Origin: Clostridiaceae bacterium AF10-41
Lineage (GTDB): Bacteria > Bacillota > Clostridia > Clostridiales > Clostridiaceae
DNA: 64,000 bases
Direction of reading: 5' to 3'
NCBI GenBank assembly: GCA_027686065.1
Contig: JAQCTH010000010.1
Coordinates: 1-64,000 of the forward strand
The notes beneath the pieces were generated by a model. That model was not told the DNA's origin, ran no database searches, and saw only the letters and a program-made list of their open reading frames with translations. A program made the position numbers and the translations under genes. Positions 22,267 to 31,040 of this stretch are shown here, in pieces (the first letter of the stretch is position 1; each line of letters opens with the position of its first letter).

Positions 22267-22341
22267 TAAATAAGAAAATACTTTATAATATTATAGCTAT
22301 GAACCTAACGTTATTTTCTTATCTATGTAGGAGGTTAAAAC

Positions 22342-22428
22342 ATGATTATAGTTCAAAGAATAGGCTTACTCCATACAAAGTCAGTATGTAATTATAGTGG
22401 AATTTTGTATGGAGTATTAAACCACTAA
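22342..22428 (+). CDS. 28-residue leader peptide, putative attenuator ORF
   Basis: ATG at 22342 with a near-perfect AGGAGG site about 8 nt upstream, and a TAA at 22426-22428. Peptide: MIIVQRIGLLHTKSVCNYSG followed by ILYGVLNH. It has no similarity I recognise. It lies inside the stem set described at 22367-22493, in the place that leader peptides occupy in erm-type attenuators, with the first regulatory arm at codons 9-13. It was assigned from the ribosome-binding site and context, not homology. Confidence 0.65.
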   Translation: MIIVQRIGLLHTKSVCNYSGILYGVLNH

Positions 22429-22493
22429 CAAAAGTTCTATACATACGACTTTGTACCCTATATATTTTAATATTTAGGAGTGAAGTTTGTATG
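22367..22493 (+). promoter_or_regulatory. Translational-attenuator-like RNA (mutually exclusive stems)
   Basis: Arm 1 (22367-22379) pairs perfectly over 13 bp with arm 2 (22404-22416). Overlapping arm 1 (22374-22390) instead pairs over 16 bp with one bulged A to arm 3 (22440-22455), enclosing TAGTGG / CCACTA (22395-22400 and 22422-22427). Arm 3 (22442-22451) can also pair with 22483-22493, which contains the start ATG of the 87-residue gene. Arm 2 can pair with arm 3 by two GTAT / ATAC blocks. This is a 1:2, 3:4 versus 2:3 arrangement. Confidence 0.65.
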
Positions 22494-22754
22494 AAATATA
22501 AGAATGCTAATAATATATTACCAGAACATTTGATTCTTGAAATACAACAATATATTCAAGGAGAATATCTATATATACCTGCACAACCACTGTATTGTAA
22601 GAGGTGGGGGGAGAAATCAGGAATTCGTAAAATTTTAGCTCATAGGAATAAGGAAATCATAGATAAATATAAACAAGGTTATACGATTATAGATTTGGCA
22701 GATGAATACTTCCTTTCTATCCATTCAATAAAACAAATAATTTATAAAAAATGA
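22491..22754 (+). CDS. CD3324-type small protein, possible Mor-like HTH
   Basis: 87 residues, MKYKNANNILPEHLILEIQQ at the start. It resembles small clostridial proteins annotated as CD3324 family, related to the Mor-type helix-turn-helix: an N-terminal helical part and a C-terminal HTH-like stretch (about 58-85, YTIIDLADEYFLSIHSIKQI). Probably DNA-binding. AGGAG lies 10 nt before the ATG; this initiation region is complementary to leader arms. A strong hairpin follows at 22757-22786. Confidence 0.7.
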   Translation: MKYKNANNILPEHLILEIQQYIQGEYLYIPAQPLYCKRWGEKSGIRKILAHRNKEIIDKYKQGYTIIDLADEYFLSIHSIKQIIYKK

Positions 22755-22756
22755 TT

Positions 22757-22786
22757 AAATAGGGTTGCCAATTGGTAACCCTATTT
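22757..22786. terminator. 13-bp hairpin between CD3324-type gene and methyltransferase
   Basis: AAATAGGGTTGCC (22757-22769), a 4-nt loop, GGTAACCCTATTT (22774-22786). Stable, but followed by a mixed CTATAAAAC tract rather than a T-run, so termination may be partial. Confidence 0.55.
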
Positions 22787-22816
22787 CTATAAAACTATAT
22801 AGAATTATTTTTTATC

Positions 22817-22845
22817 TTGAATGAGCTTTATCGCGACAATACAAT
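22817..22845 (+). promoter_or_regulatory. Promoter of the methyltransferase gene
   Basis: TTGAAT (22817-22822), 17-nt spacer, TACAAT (22840-22845). The predicted start near 22852 gives a very short leader before the ATG at 22870. Confidence 0.6.
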
Positions 22846-22869
22846 ATAGTAAGAATGGAGGTAATAAAA

Positions 22870-23604
22870 ATGAAACAAAATAAATATGAAGATAAAACCT
22901 TTTTTGATAAATACAGTAGTATGAATCGCTCAAAACAAGGGCTTAAAGGTGCTGGAGAATGGCACGAACTAAGAAAAATATTACCAACCTTTGAAGATAA
23001 AAGAGTTTTAGATTTAGGCTGTGGTTTTGGATGGCATTGTCAATTTGCTATAGAAAATGGTGCAAGGTCAGTAATTGGAGTTGATATTTCACAAAAGATG
23101 TTAAATGAAGCAAGAAACAAAACTGAATCAGCAAATATCCAGTATTTATGTATGCCAATAGAGGAGATTGATTTCCCTGAAAACTCCTTTGATATTATTA
23201 TCAGTTCATTAGCACTTCATTATATTCAATCATTTGAAGAAGTTTTGAATAGAATAAGTAAGTGTATTTCAAAAGGTGGAAAACTTGTTTTCTCTGTGGA
23301 GCATCCAATTTTCACTGCACAAGGGCCACAGGATTGGTATTATGATGCCGAGGGTAAAATATTACATTGGCCAGTTGATCATTATTTTATAGAAGGTGTT
23401 CGTAATACAATTTTTTTAGGTGAGGAAGTTATAAAGTATCATAGAACATTAACAACATACTTAAATACTATTTTAAAAGGTGGATTTGAAATAACAGATA
23501 TTGTTGAACCAAAACCACAAGAAAATTTACTTTCTACTATTCCTGAAATGTTAGATGAATTACGCAGACCAATGATGTTACTTGTAGCAGCAACAAAAAA
23601 ATAA
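22870..23604 (+). CDS. Class I SAM-dependent methyltransferase
   Basis: 244 residues. Motif I VLDLGCGFGWH (46-56), acidic motif II in GVDIS, motif IV in DIIISSLALHYI, and post-motif SKGGKLVFSVEHPIF. It belongs to the UbiE/methyltransferase-11 group with unknown substrate. I chose ATG 22870 because GGAGG lies 8 nt upstream; the ATG at 22855 overlaps that site. It follows the CD3324-type gene, a pairing that hints at an accessory module, but each has its own promoter. Confidence 0.85.
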   Translation: MKQNKYEDKTFFDKYSSMNRSKQGLKGAGEWHELRKILPTFEDKRVLDLGCGFGWHCQFAIENGARSVIGVDISQKMLNEARNKTESANIQYLCMPIEEIDFPENSFDIIISSLALHYIQSFEEVLNRISKCISKGGKLVFSVEHPIFTAQGPQDWYYDAEGKILHWPVDHYFIEGVRNTIFLGEEVIKYHRTLTTYLNTILKGGFEITDIVEPKPQENLLSTIPEMLDELRRPMMLLVAATKK

Positions 23605-23632
23605 TAATATAATTATAAATAATAAGTGTAAT

Positions 23633-23669
23633 TAAAAAAGCACTTCAATCTAATTGAGTGCTTTTTTAA
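23633..23669. terminator. Bidirectional terminator
   Basis: AAAAAAGCAC (23634-23643) with GTGCTTTTTT (23658-23667), extended by TCAAT / ATTGA around a 3-nt loop. It lies between convergent genes and has a T-run on the plus strand and an A-run giving T on the minus. Confidence 0.85.
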
Positions 23670-23674
23670 TAAAA

Positions 23675-24475
23675 CTAATTTTTAAGTATAATTTGAAAAA
23701 TTAATTTTACTAATAAACTAATAACATATGTTATTAGTGAAAATATTATGGCTATAAAAAGAATGTTTATTATAAATATGTTATAGATTATTATCATATT
23801 TAGTGATATATATTTTGTTACTCCTAATAAATTTAATATCATAAGTACGAAAAACATACTGAAGATTCCCCTACTAGCTCCTTTTATATCAGCTTTACTT
23901 AATGATATATGTGAAGATATACATATTGCTAAAAATAAAAAGACTATGAATCTTATATTTGTGAAGTTATCTATTGTAAATATTAACTTTATTAATTCTT
24001 TAAACGTCGAAACTAAATTAATTAAATTCATCTCATTTATACTACTAAGCATAGTTATCCTAAACTCATTGTATATATTAGGTATAAGAAAATACATTAA
24101 AATAGTGATAGAAAATATTCCGCCTAAAATTGGTGCTATTCCAATAAAGAAATTTCCAACTTGCTGATATATGCTACTAGGATTATACGCATGTTTTACA
24201 TATCCCAATGTTCCATCTGCATTATTAGGCTGAAAAAGTTTTATTTTGTTTACTTTATGTTTAAAAATAACCGCTACTAATGCATGACTTAGTTCATGAA
24301 TAGGAACCCCTATAAATCCAGTTATATAAATGCTCTTTCTTCCAATGGCTCCATAAAAGTTTTTTATAGACTTAGTCCTTAAAAAGCCTAGTATAAATCC
24401 TACTACAAAAATAGATCCTATGAAATACACAATTTCAATTATTGTTGTAATTATTAATTCTTTTAATAACTCCAT
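23675..24475 (-). CDS. Membrane protein with HELSH motif, putative M50-like metalloprotease
   Basis: 266 residues and about six hydrophobic segments. H60-E61-L-S-H64 (PIHELSHALVAVIFKHKV) is an HExxH zinc motif at the end of a membrane helix, as in site-2-protease-like families. The NPDG-type second motif is not evident; NADGTLGYVKH at about 85-95 is the nearest. Activity is plausible, substrate unknown. Stands alone between a terminator and a repeat region. Confidence 0.65.
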   Translation of the reverse strand: MELLKELIITTIIEIVYFIGSIFVVGFILGFLRTKSIKNFYGAIGRKSIYITGFIGVPIHELSHALVAVIFKHKVNKIKLFQPNNADGTLGYVKHAYNPSSIYQQVGNFFIGIAPILGGIFSITILMYFLIPNIYNEFRITMLSSINEMNLINLVSTFKELIKLIFTIDNFTNIRFIVFLFLAICISSHISLSKADIKGASRGIFSMFFVLMILNLLGVTKYISLNMIIIYNIFIINILFIAIIFSLITYVISLLVKLIFQIILKN

Positions 24476-24504
24476 AAACTACTTCCCCCAACACTTCTTT
24501 TTGC

Positions 24505-24766
24505 AGTTCAAAGTTCACAAAGCACAGTTCACAGTTTTTTTGCATAATAGAACAGGTATCAGGTTATAAATTTAAGAGTAAAAGCGAAAAATCAAAGTTA
24601 TTCTCCCCTATAAAGCTTAGAATTTAATTTATACAAGGTGCATGTTATTCCAAACTTCCTAAGAACTTTTTTCTCATCTTAAATTACCTGTTACCTGTTA
24701 CCTGTTCCTTCTTACCTTCCACCACTCATAATCAGAAACTGTGAATTATTCACTGTGCACTATTAA
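24505..24766. repeat. MITE-like imperfect inverted-repeat element
   Basis: The left arm holds TTCACAAAGCACAGTTCACA (within 24505-24537) and GAACAGGTATCAGGTT (from 24550). The right arm, reversed, holds GCACAGTGAATAATTCACAG (24733-24766) and GAACAGGTAACAGGTAACAG (24677-24707), ending in TTTAAGA as the left arm does. TTACCTG is tandemly repeated at 24684-24704. No ORF is seen. The right end carries the stop codon of the flippase gene. Confidence 0.6.
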
Positions 24767-26379
24767 ATCAGTTCTTTTCTCAATCTTCTAGGTAATAATC
24801 TAAATATTCTTGGTGAAATTAAATCCAAATCCTTCTTTCTTATTCCCCCAAAGTAAACCATTGTATATAGATATACAACTCCCCCTATACCAATTAAAAC
24901 TAATGTTGCTATTGCAATAATTGCTTTTCCACTACCTAAAGCTTCAGTAACCTTAATAATAGGAAACTTTGCAACAAGTATAACTAATGTCATTAATAAA
25001 GAGCAAATCGTTGGTACAATTGCTTGCTTTACAATGGGAATATTAACTCTAAAGAATTGTTTAATTTTCCCATGATTTATTATAGTAGGTATAATAAATG
25101 ATACAAAGGTTGCAATTACTGCCCCCATTATGTTAACACTTGGAATTGAAACCAATACTATATTTATAATTATTTTCGCAACTAATCCGAGACTGGCAGA
25201 TGCAATAATTAAATACAACTTATTAATTCCTTGTAAAATAACATTTTGTATAGTTGTTATTGACATAAATATTAATAATGTAGATCCATACATAAGTAAA
25301 TTATATCCTGAGTTAGAAGGAAATAGAAAACTATATATTTCCTTACTTAATATTGCTAAACCAAAGGTTGCTGGCATAACTATTATGTACATTATTCTAA
25401 AAGCATAACTAGTTTGCTGCTTTAATTCCTTTTTATTTTTATATACAAAAGCTTGTATAATCTTTGGAAATATAGATGTTCCAAGGGCAGTTACTATAGC
25501 AAGAGGTACATAAATAAGAGTTTTATAATAAGATAGTACTGCAGTTAAACTATCTACCATATCTCCATTAAATCCAGCCGAAGTTAAACTCCTAGCTACA
25601 GTTATACTATCTATAACACCTGCAAAGTTTTGAACCGCTGCAACTAGTGTTATGGGAATAGCATACATAAATAACTTTTTAACTATTCTCTTATCAGAAA
25701 CTCTTTTTTTACTTGGATCATGATTTCTTTCTGCTTCTTCTGCAAAATTTTTCTTATTATATATATAAATTATATATATAATTGCAATAATCGCACCAAG
25801 TGAAGTCCCTATAGTTCCTCCAGCACTTCCCCATTCTAAATTACTTGTAATTGAAATTAATAAAGCTGCAAAAACAAGACTAAGAACAACATTTATTAAT
25901 TGCTCTATAATTTGAGATATTGCTAAGGATTCCATTTCCTCAACACCTTGCATATATCCTCTAAATGCAGATAAAACTGCTGCAAAAATTATTGCAGGTC
26001 CTAAAAATAAAAACGTTAAAGCCGATCTTTCTCTGTATATTAATTTAGATATAGGAAACGATAAGGCCATAAAGACTCCAGCAATTATAATACTTATAAT
26101 TGCTAAATATTTTATTGATAGCTTCATTGCTCTTAAGGCATCCTTATGATTCCCCATTGCTCTAAGTTCTGTTACAACCTTAGTAACTGCTGGTTGTGCA
26201 CCCAAACTAGTTACTGCAATTAAAAATACAAATATATCATAACCTGCTACATATATTCCATATCCAGTTTGCCCTAAAACTCTTGTTAATAAAGGAACAT
26301 ATATTGCTGATAATAACTTACCAGCAATACCTGCTATTGATAATATTAAAAAACCGCGTCCTACTGACTTTTGTTCCAT
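24763..26379 (-). CDS. Lipid II/polysaccharide flippase (MOP superfamily, YtgP/MurJ-like)
   Basis: 538 residues, about 14 membrane helices. VGRGFLILSIAGIAGKLLSAIYVPLLTR-like N-terminus, GQTGYGIYVAGYDIFVFL and a long basic cytosolic loop (about 210-225) match the SpoVB/YtgP branch; YtgP (Amj-redundant MurJ) is the Bacillus lipid II flippase. Start at ATG 26379, six nt after AAGGTGA, rather than TTG 26385. Ten bp after the pseudouridine synthase gene, so probably co-transcribed with it. Confidence 0.82.
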   Translation of the reverse strand: MEQKSVGRGFLILSIAGIAGKLLSAIYVPLLTRVLGQTGYGIYVAGYDIFVFLIAVTSLGAQPAVTKVVTELRAMGNHKDALRAMKLSIKYLAIISIIIAGVFMALSFPISKLIYRERSALTFLFLGPAIIFAAVLSAFRGYMQGVEEMESLAISQIIEQLINVVLSLVFAALLISITSNLEWGSAGGTIGTSLGAIIAIIYIIYIYNKKNFAEEAERNHDPSKKRVSDKRIVKKLFMYAIPITLVAAVQNFAGVIDSITVARSLTSAGFNGDMVDSLTAVLSYYKTLIYVPLAIVTALGTSIFPKIIQAFVYKNKKELKQQTSYAFRIMYIIVMPATFGLAILSKEIYSFLFPSNSGYNLLMYGSTLLIFMSITTIQNVILQGINKLYLIIASASLGLVAKIIINIVLVSIPSVNIMGAVIATFVSFIIPTIINHGKIKQFFRVNIPIVKQAIVPTICSLLMTLVILVAKFPIIKVTEALGSGKAIIAIATLVLIGIGGVVYLYTMVYFGGIRKKDLDLISPRIFRLLPRRLRKELI

Positions 26380-26395
26380 ACCCAATCACCTTTTA

Positions 26396-27364
26396 TTATA
26401 TTGTGAATTTAAACACATCATTTTTAATTTTCTTAAATACTGGTGGTAAGCTTTCTGTTATAGTTTTATTATTTAAATAGCTTAATTTATCTGGTGTGTT
26501 TCTAAAAATCAATTTATATGCATATAAGAATTGACAATCAAGTCCGAATTTATTTGCAAAAAATGAATTTAATTTTCTATCTCCATATTTGTTATCACCA
26601 ATTATAGGAGCTCCTAAATGTGCTAAATGCGCTCTTATTTGATGACTTCTTCCTGTTATTAAATCTATTTCTAAAAGTGAATATGCACCGTTAGTTCTTA
26701 TTGTCTTCACTTCCATGGCTATTTCTTTTGAATCATTCACTTTTTCGTCATATATCTTTGATATATTAGCCTCTTCATTTTTATGTATATATCCTTTATA
26801 TAGTCCGTCTTTTATTTTACCTTTAACTAAAGTATTATAATATTTTTCTACATTTCCTTCTCTTATCATTTCATTCATTGTTCTTAATGCTTCAAAGTTT
26901 TTTCCAAATATAACAATACCTGAAGTATTTCTATCTAATCTATTACATGGTGCAGGAGTAAATGTTATTTCATTTTCTGGTAAGTAATCACCTTTCTCAT
27001 TTAAGTATGATAATACATAATCAGTTAAACTTGCCTCTTTTCCTTTTTCATCAGGATGAACTAATATATTAGGCCATTTCTCTACTATTAATATATTAGA
27101 ATCTTCATAAGTAATTTTCATTCCACTAGCATTAACTTTAATAAATTTCTCTTTTGGGTCTTCTTTTGTACTTTGTATATATTTTATTTCTATTACATCA
27201 TTTATTTGCAGCGAATAATTTTCTTTTTGCTTACTTCCATTAACCCTTACATCGCCTTTTCTTAGTGCTTTAAAGATTTTACTTAGTGGAACATCTTTTA
27301 ACAATTTTCTTAAAAATTTGTCTAATCTCTGACCTGCTTCATTTGTGCCTATTTCTATTCTCAA
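26396..27364 (-). CDS. RluA-family pseudouridine synthase
   Basis: Isomerises uridine to pseudouridine in rRNA (or tRNA). 322 residues: S4 RNA-binding domain (about 7-62) and the RluA catalytic domain with D144 in NRLDRNTSG. GRSHQIRAHLAHLGAPIIGD is the conserved second motif. I selected the TTG at 27364, eight nt after AGGAG; the GTG at 27373 abuts the site. Closest to RluC/RluD by layout; target position unknown. Confidence 0.9.
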   Translation of the reverse strand: MRIEIGTNEAGQRLDKFLRKLLKDVPLSKIFKALRKGDVRVNGSKQKENYSLQINDVIEIKYIQSTKEDPKEKFIKVNASGMKITYEDSNILIVEKWPNILVHPDEKGKEASLTDYVLSYLNEKGDYLPENEITFTPAPCNRLDRNTSGIVIFGKNFEALRTMNEMIREGNVEKYYNTLVKGKIKDGLYKGYIHKNEEANISKIYDEKVNDSKEIAMEVKTIRTNGAYSLLEIDLITGRSHQIRAHLAHLGAPIIGDNKYGDRKLNSFFANKFGLDCQFLYAYKLIFRNTPDKLSYLNNKTITESLPPVFKKIKNDVFKFTI

Positions 27365-27430
27365 ACTAATCACTCCTAGTTTTTTAGTATTCTAACTATA
27401 TTTTCCCCATTGTTATAGATTAATATTAAA

Positions 27431-28621
27431 TTAGCTTCTTGTCAAATATTCAAATGCCATTTGACACTGCATTGCTACACCTAAAGGCAAACAGTCTTCA
27501 TCTATATCAAATAAACTACTATGAGCGGGATAAATTATATTCTTACTTTTATTTCCTGAACCTAAGAAATAGAATACTGAAGGTCTTTCATTTGCAAAAT
27601 AAGCAAAGCTTTCTACTCCCATTTTAGGATTCTTTTGTAGTAAAACATTTTCTTTTCCTATAATTTTTTCAGCTCCAATTTTAAATAAGTCCACCATATA
27701 ATCGTCATTATATAAATTTGGATAGGATTCTTCTATCTCTATTTCAGCAGTCGCTCTAGATGACTCACATATTCCTTTAACAATTTGATTTAATCTTTCC
27801 TTTGCAAAAGCTCTATCCTCTTTACTCATAGTTCTTATTATTCCACTTATTTGAACTTCCTCAGGTATTATATTTTGAGCTGTTCCCCCATGTATGCTTC
27901 CTACTGTTATAACTGCTGGATTTGCTGTATTAATTTCTCTACTTACTATAGTTTGCAAGGCTAATACAACATGACTTGCTATAACTACTGGATCTACTGT
28001 TGTATGTGGATAGGCTCCATGTCCTCCTGCTCCTTTAATTGTTATTGTAAATGGATTAGATGCTGCATTAACTACTCCATGTTTTAACATTATAGTTCCG
28101 CACTCCAATGTTTCTTCTACATGAAGCCCACATACACAATCTACTCTTGGATTTTCAAGAACACCTTCACTTATCATGAACCTTGCTCCACCTATAGTTT
28201 CTTCTGCTGGTTCAAATAATAATTTTATATTTCCAGAAAATAAATGCTTGTTTCTATTTAAAATCTTAGCAGCTCCAAGTAATATAGTTGTATGTGCATC
28301 ATGCCCACATGCATGCATTTTTCCTTTAACTTTCGATGAATAATCACATACCTTTTTATCTAATATTGGTAATCCATCTATGTCCCCTCTTAAGGCTATT
28401 GTTTTCTCAATACCTTCATAATTTGCTTTAGTTCCTCTTATTATTCCACATATTCCTGTCTTAGAAACTTCTTTAAATTCTATTCTTTCATTATTTAAAA
28501 ATCTCTTAATAAATTTAGATGTTTCATACTCTTCCATTCCTAGTTCAGGATGTTCATGTAATACTCTTCTTATTTTTATTAATTCATTCTTTATGCTTAT
28601 TGCTTCATTTTTAAAATTCAT
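27431..28621 (-). CDS. M20-family amidohydrolase (hippurate hydrolase/N-acyl-amino-acid deacylase type)
   Basis: Binuclear-metal peptidase fold; 396 residues. Metal motif ACGHDAH with C105, H107 and H110, EPAEETIGGARFMI around 135, GLHVEE, and a dimerisation domain in the middle. The Cys ligand places it with IAA-amino-acid/hippurate hydrolases (M20D), which cleave N-acyl amino acids. The substrate cannot be determined. Confidence 0.9.
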   Translation of the reverse strand: MNFKNEAISIKNELIKIRRVLHEHPELGMEEYETSKFIKRFLNNERIEFKEVSKTGICGIIRGTKANYEGIEKTIALRGDIDGLPILDKKVCDYSSKVKGKMHACGHDAHTTILLGAAKILNRNKHLFSGNIKLLFEPAEETIGGARFMISEGVLENPRVDCVCGLHVEETLECGTIMLKHGVVNAASNPFTITIKGAGGHGAYPHTTVDPVVIASHVVLALQTIVSREINTANPAVITVGSIHGGTAQNIIPEEVQISGIIRTMSKEDRAFAKERLNQIVKGICESSRATAEIEIEESYPNLYNDDYMVDLFKIGAEKIIGKENVLLQKNPKMGVESFAYFANERPSVFYFLGSGNKSKNIIYPAHSSLFDIDEDCLPLGVAMQCQMAFEYLTRS

Positions 28622-28757
28622 ATTAACAGCCCCCTTTATACAATTGACAATTATAGATTAGTAATGGATAATTGGCGATATATATTTAATTCATATTTAT
28701 CATCATTCATTCTTGTCGCCATAGTATCCTTTGCAAATTCTATTTATTTAAATCAAT

Positions 28758-30776
28758 TTAACTCCAAAAAACTTCGATATTATCCCCATCTTTTAACTTT
28801 TCTGTATATCCAGTTTTATTTCCATTAAGTAATAAATTTATTATTCCTTTTGCTTCTCTTAAATCAAAGTTAATATAATTAAAGATATCCACAAATATAT
28901 AATCTTTTTGTCCACTAAGTGTTATTAATTGGTTATTAAATGTTACTTTAATTTCATTATTTGTTTTCTTTTCCTCTAATGTGCTTTCCTGCAATGCTTC
29001 TTTAGCTTCTTTAACAACCAATGCTTCTAAACTTTCAGTTTCTTGAATATTGCTATATGTTATTAACTCATCTCCTTCATTAACTATATAGTCATCTGAT
29101 AGTTTTATTCCATTACTTTCAATAATAACATCTTCTTTTATTATATATTCTTTTATATCCTTAATTGATTTTGGAAATATTATATTTATGTCATCCTCCT
29201 GGTTTATATAATATTCAAAATCAACAACAGTATTATTGGCAAATATAATTGGTTCTAAATTGATTAATTTATTATTTATATATATTCCTATACTATTGAA
29301 TTCTTTTATTTGTTCTGATATCTTTGTCTTGGCATCTTTACCTGAAATTGCATATGATATTTCTATATCATCTCCAGCCTTAACTTTTTTATCTATACTT
29401 TCTAATTTGCCATTAAGCTTTATTATTGGATTTCTTCCTTTTTCTCCAAATGCTATTCTTTTTATTCCATTTAACTTATATCTTAAATTCTTACCATTTT
29501 TTCCTATTAGCATACTTGGATTTATTCCAGCTTGAATTATGACATTCATAATTGTATGCTCATGTGAATTGAACATACTTATTGGCGCTCCATTTAAAAC
29601 TACATCAATAAAATCACTTTCTCCATTTTTTAATGCAGTTAGTGCTATTCCAAGAACTGTTACCCCTTCTGATCCTAAGTTATTATTACTTATACATTCA
29701 ACAACAGCACTTCTATCTTTTATGGCTATCCTTTGAATTGGCATATTTAAGTTTTCACTGAGCTCTTCTATCATCCAAGGAGTATGTGCCCCTCCTCCTA
29801 CTAGAAATAATGCGCTTGGTGATTTATTTGCATTAAGTTCAATTATTTTTGCTGATATTCCTTCAGCTATTTTTTTAACTACAGGTCTTATGCTTTTCAT
29901 TATATTCTCTGATTTAATTACGTTCTCTAACCCAAGTATGTCTGTATATGTTATTTCATCTTTCAACTCAAGATTTCTTTTTATGTATTCAGCAGTATTA
30001 AAATCGACTAAACATTCTTGCACTATTGCCTCAGTAACTTCATCACCAGCTTGTGGAACCATGCCATATGAAGATATGCTCTCTTTAGAACTTATTGCTA
30101 TATCTGATGTCCCTGCTCCAATATCTACTAAGGCTATATTTAAAAGTCTTAACTTTTTTGGAACTACAGCTTCAATAGCAGCAATTGGCTCTAATGTTAA
30201 ATTGCTTACTCTTAGTCCTACTTTTTTCATAACTGTATATAAAGAATCTACAACTGACCTTGGCAAAAATGTTGCTATTACTTCAACTGCTGCTTTTTCT
30301 CCTTTATGTCCTATTAAATTAGATATAATGAATCCATTTAAGTAATAGTTTTTTACTGAATATCCAACACAATATAACTTTCCATCAGTACTCTTATTTA
30401 TTTGATTTTCAGCTTCCTTTAAAGCTAACATCTCTAATTTTCTTACATCTTCTTTTGATATTTCTTCATCAGAATCTAATTCCATTGTACCTTGTGAATT
30501 TACAGTTTTTAAAAACCTTCCTGCTGCTGCTATAGATACGTTTTCTAATTTAATATCTATTTCAGCTTCTATATCATCCACTATTTTTTTTACACCTTTA
30601 GCTACTAAATTTATATCATGAATTTGTCCATCTACCATTGCTCTTTCTTCATGTTCTAGATACTTCTCACATATAACTTTAAACTTATCATTTTCTATTA
30701 AACCTACACTACCAATAATAGATCTTGTTCCTACATCAAGTGCAAATTTAATATTTTTAAAATTTATATTATTCAT
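28758..30776 (-). CDS. FtsA-like actin-fold ATPase with long C-terminal extension
   Basis: 672 residues. The first about 380 have the FtsA/PilM fold: phosphate-1 FALDVGTRSIIGSVG (12-26), the 1C-like insertion, phosphate-2 ALVDIGAGTSDIAIS (about 215-229) and adenosine motif LFLVGGGAHTPWM. The last about 290 add small beta-rich, ubiquitin-like segments. Canonical FtsA ends near 420 with a membrane amphipathic helix; none is seen here. It is therefore probably a clostridial FtsA paralogue, not the divisome FtsA. No ftsZ is nearby. Confidence 0.72.
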   Translation of the reverse strand: MNNINFKNIKFALDVGTRSIIGSVGLIENDKFKVICEKYLEHEERAMVDGQIHDINLVAKGVKKIVDDIEAEIDIKLENVSIAAAGRFLKTVNSQGTMELDSDEEISKEDVRKLEMLALKEAENQINKSTDGKLYCVGYSVKNYYLNGFIISNLIGHKGEKAAVEVIATFLPRSVVDSLYTVMKKVGLRVSNLTLEPIAAIEAVVPKKLRLLNIALVDIGAGTSDIAISSKESISSYGMVPQAGDEVTEAIVQECLVDFNTAEYIKRNLELKDEITYTDILGLENVIKSENIMKSIRPVVKKIAEGISAKIIELNANKSPSALFLVGGGAHTPWMIEELSENLNMPIQRIAIKDRSAVVECISNNNLGSEGVTVLGIALTALKNGESDFIDVVLNGAPISMFNSHEHTIMNVIIQAGINPSMLIGKNGKNLRYKLNGIKRIAFGEKGRNPIIKLNGKLESIDKKVKAGDDIEISYAISGKDAKTKISEQIKEFNSIGIYINNKLINLEPIIFANNTVVDFEYYINQEDDINIIFPKSIKDIKEYIIKEDVIIESNGIKLSDDYIVNEGDELITYSNIQETESLEALVVKEAKEALQESTLEEKKTNNEIKVTFNNQLITLSGQKDYIFVDIFNYINFDLREAKGIINLLLNGNKTGYTEKLKDGDNIEVFWS

Positions 30777-30815
30777 TTGCTAACACCTCATAATTTAATA
30801 TAATAACTATTATAT

Positions 30816-30977
30816 TTAAAAATCATCACTCTTTTTATCATAAATTACTATGCTATCATCTCTTTTTCTAGTTTTCTCAAATTTAATTAATGCATAATAA
30901 ACTCCACTTTCTACAGCAAATGTTATAACAAAATAAAGTACAACAACTACTACTATTCCTATTAAGATATAAACCAA
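30816..30977 (-). CDS. Small single-span membrane protein
   Basis: A 53-residue frame: TTG start at 30977 with GGGGGA seven nt upstream, TAA at 30816-30818. Residues 2-22 (VYILIGIVVVVVLYFVITFAV) minus a residue form a membrane helix, followed by a charged tail KFEKTRKRDDSIVIYDKK. It lies 39 bp upstream of the FtsA-like gene in the same orientation. Support is the ribosome-binding site, amphipathic layout and codon use. Confidence 0.65.
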   Translation of the reverse strand: MVYILIGIVVVVVLYFVITFAVESGVYYALIKFEKTRKRDDSIVIYDKKSDDF

Positions 30978-31040
30978 TTACAAATCCCCCTTTAATTACC
31001 ATAATAAAATTATACAACTTACCTGCATAATAGTGAACAC

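Noticed and set aside
22367..22455. Transcription terminator in the CD3324 leader
   Set aside because: Stems are stable, but no T-run follows either one. Pairing with the start codon favours translational control.
24684..24704. CRISPR-like array from the TTACCTG tandem repeat
   Set aside because: Repeats are 7 bp with no spacers, and no cas gene is present.
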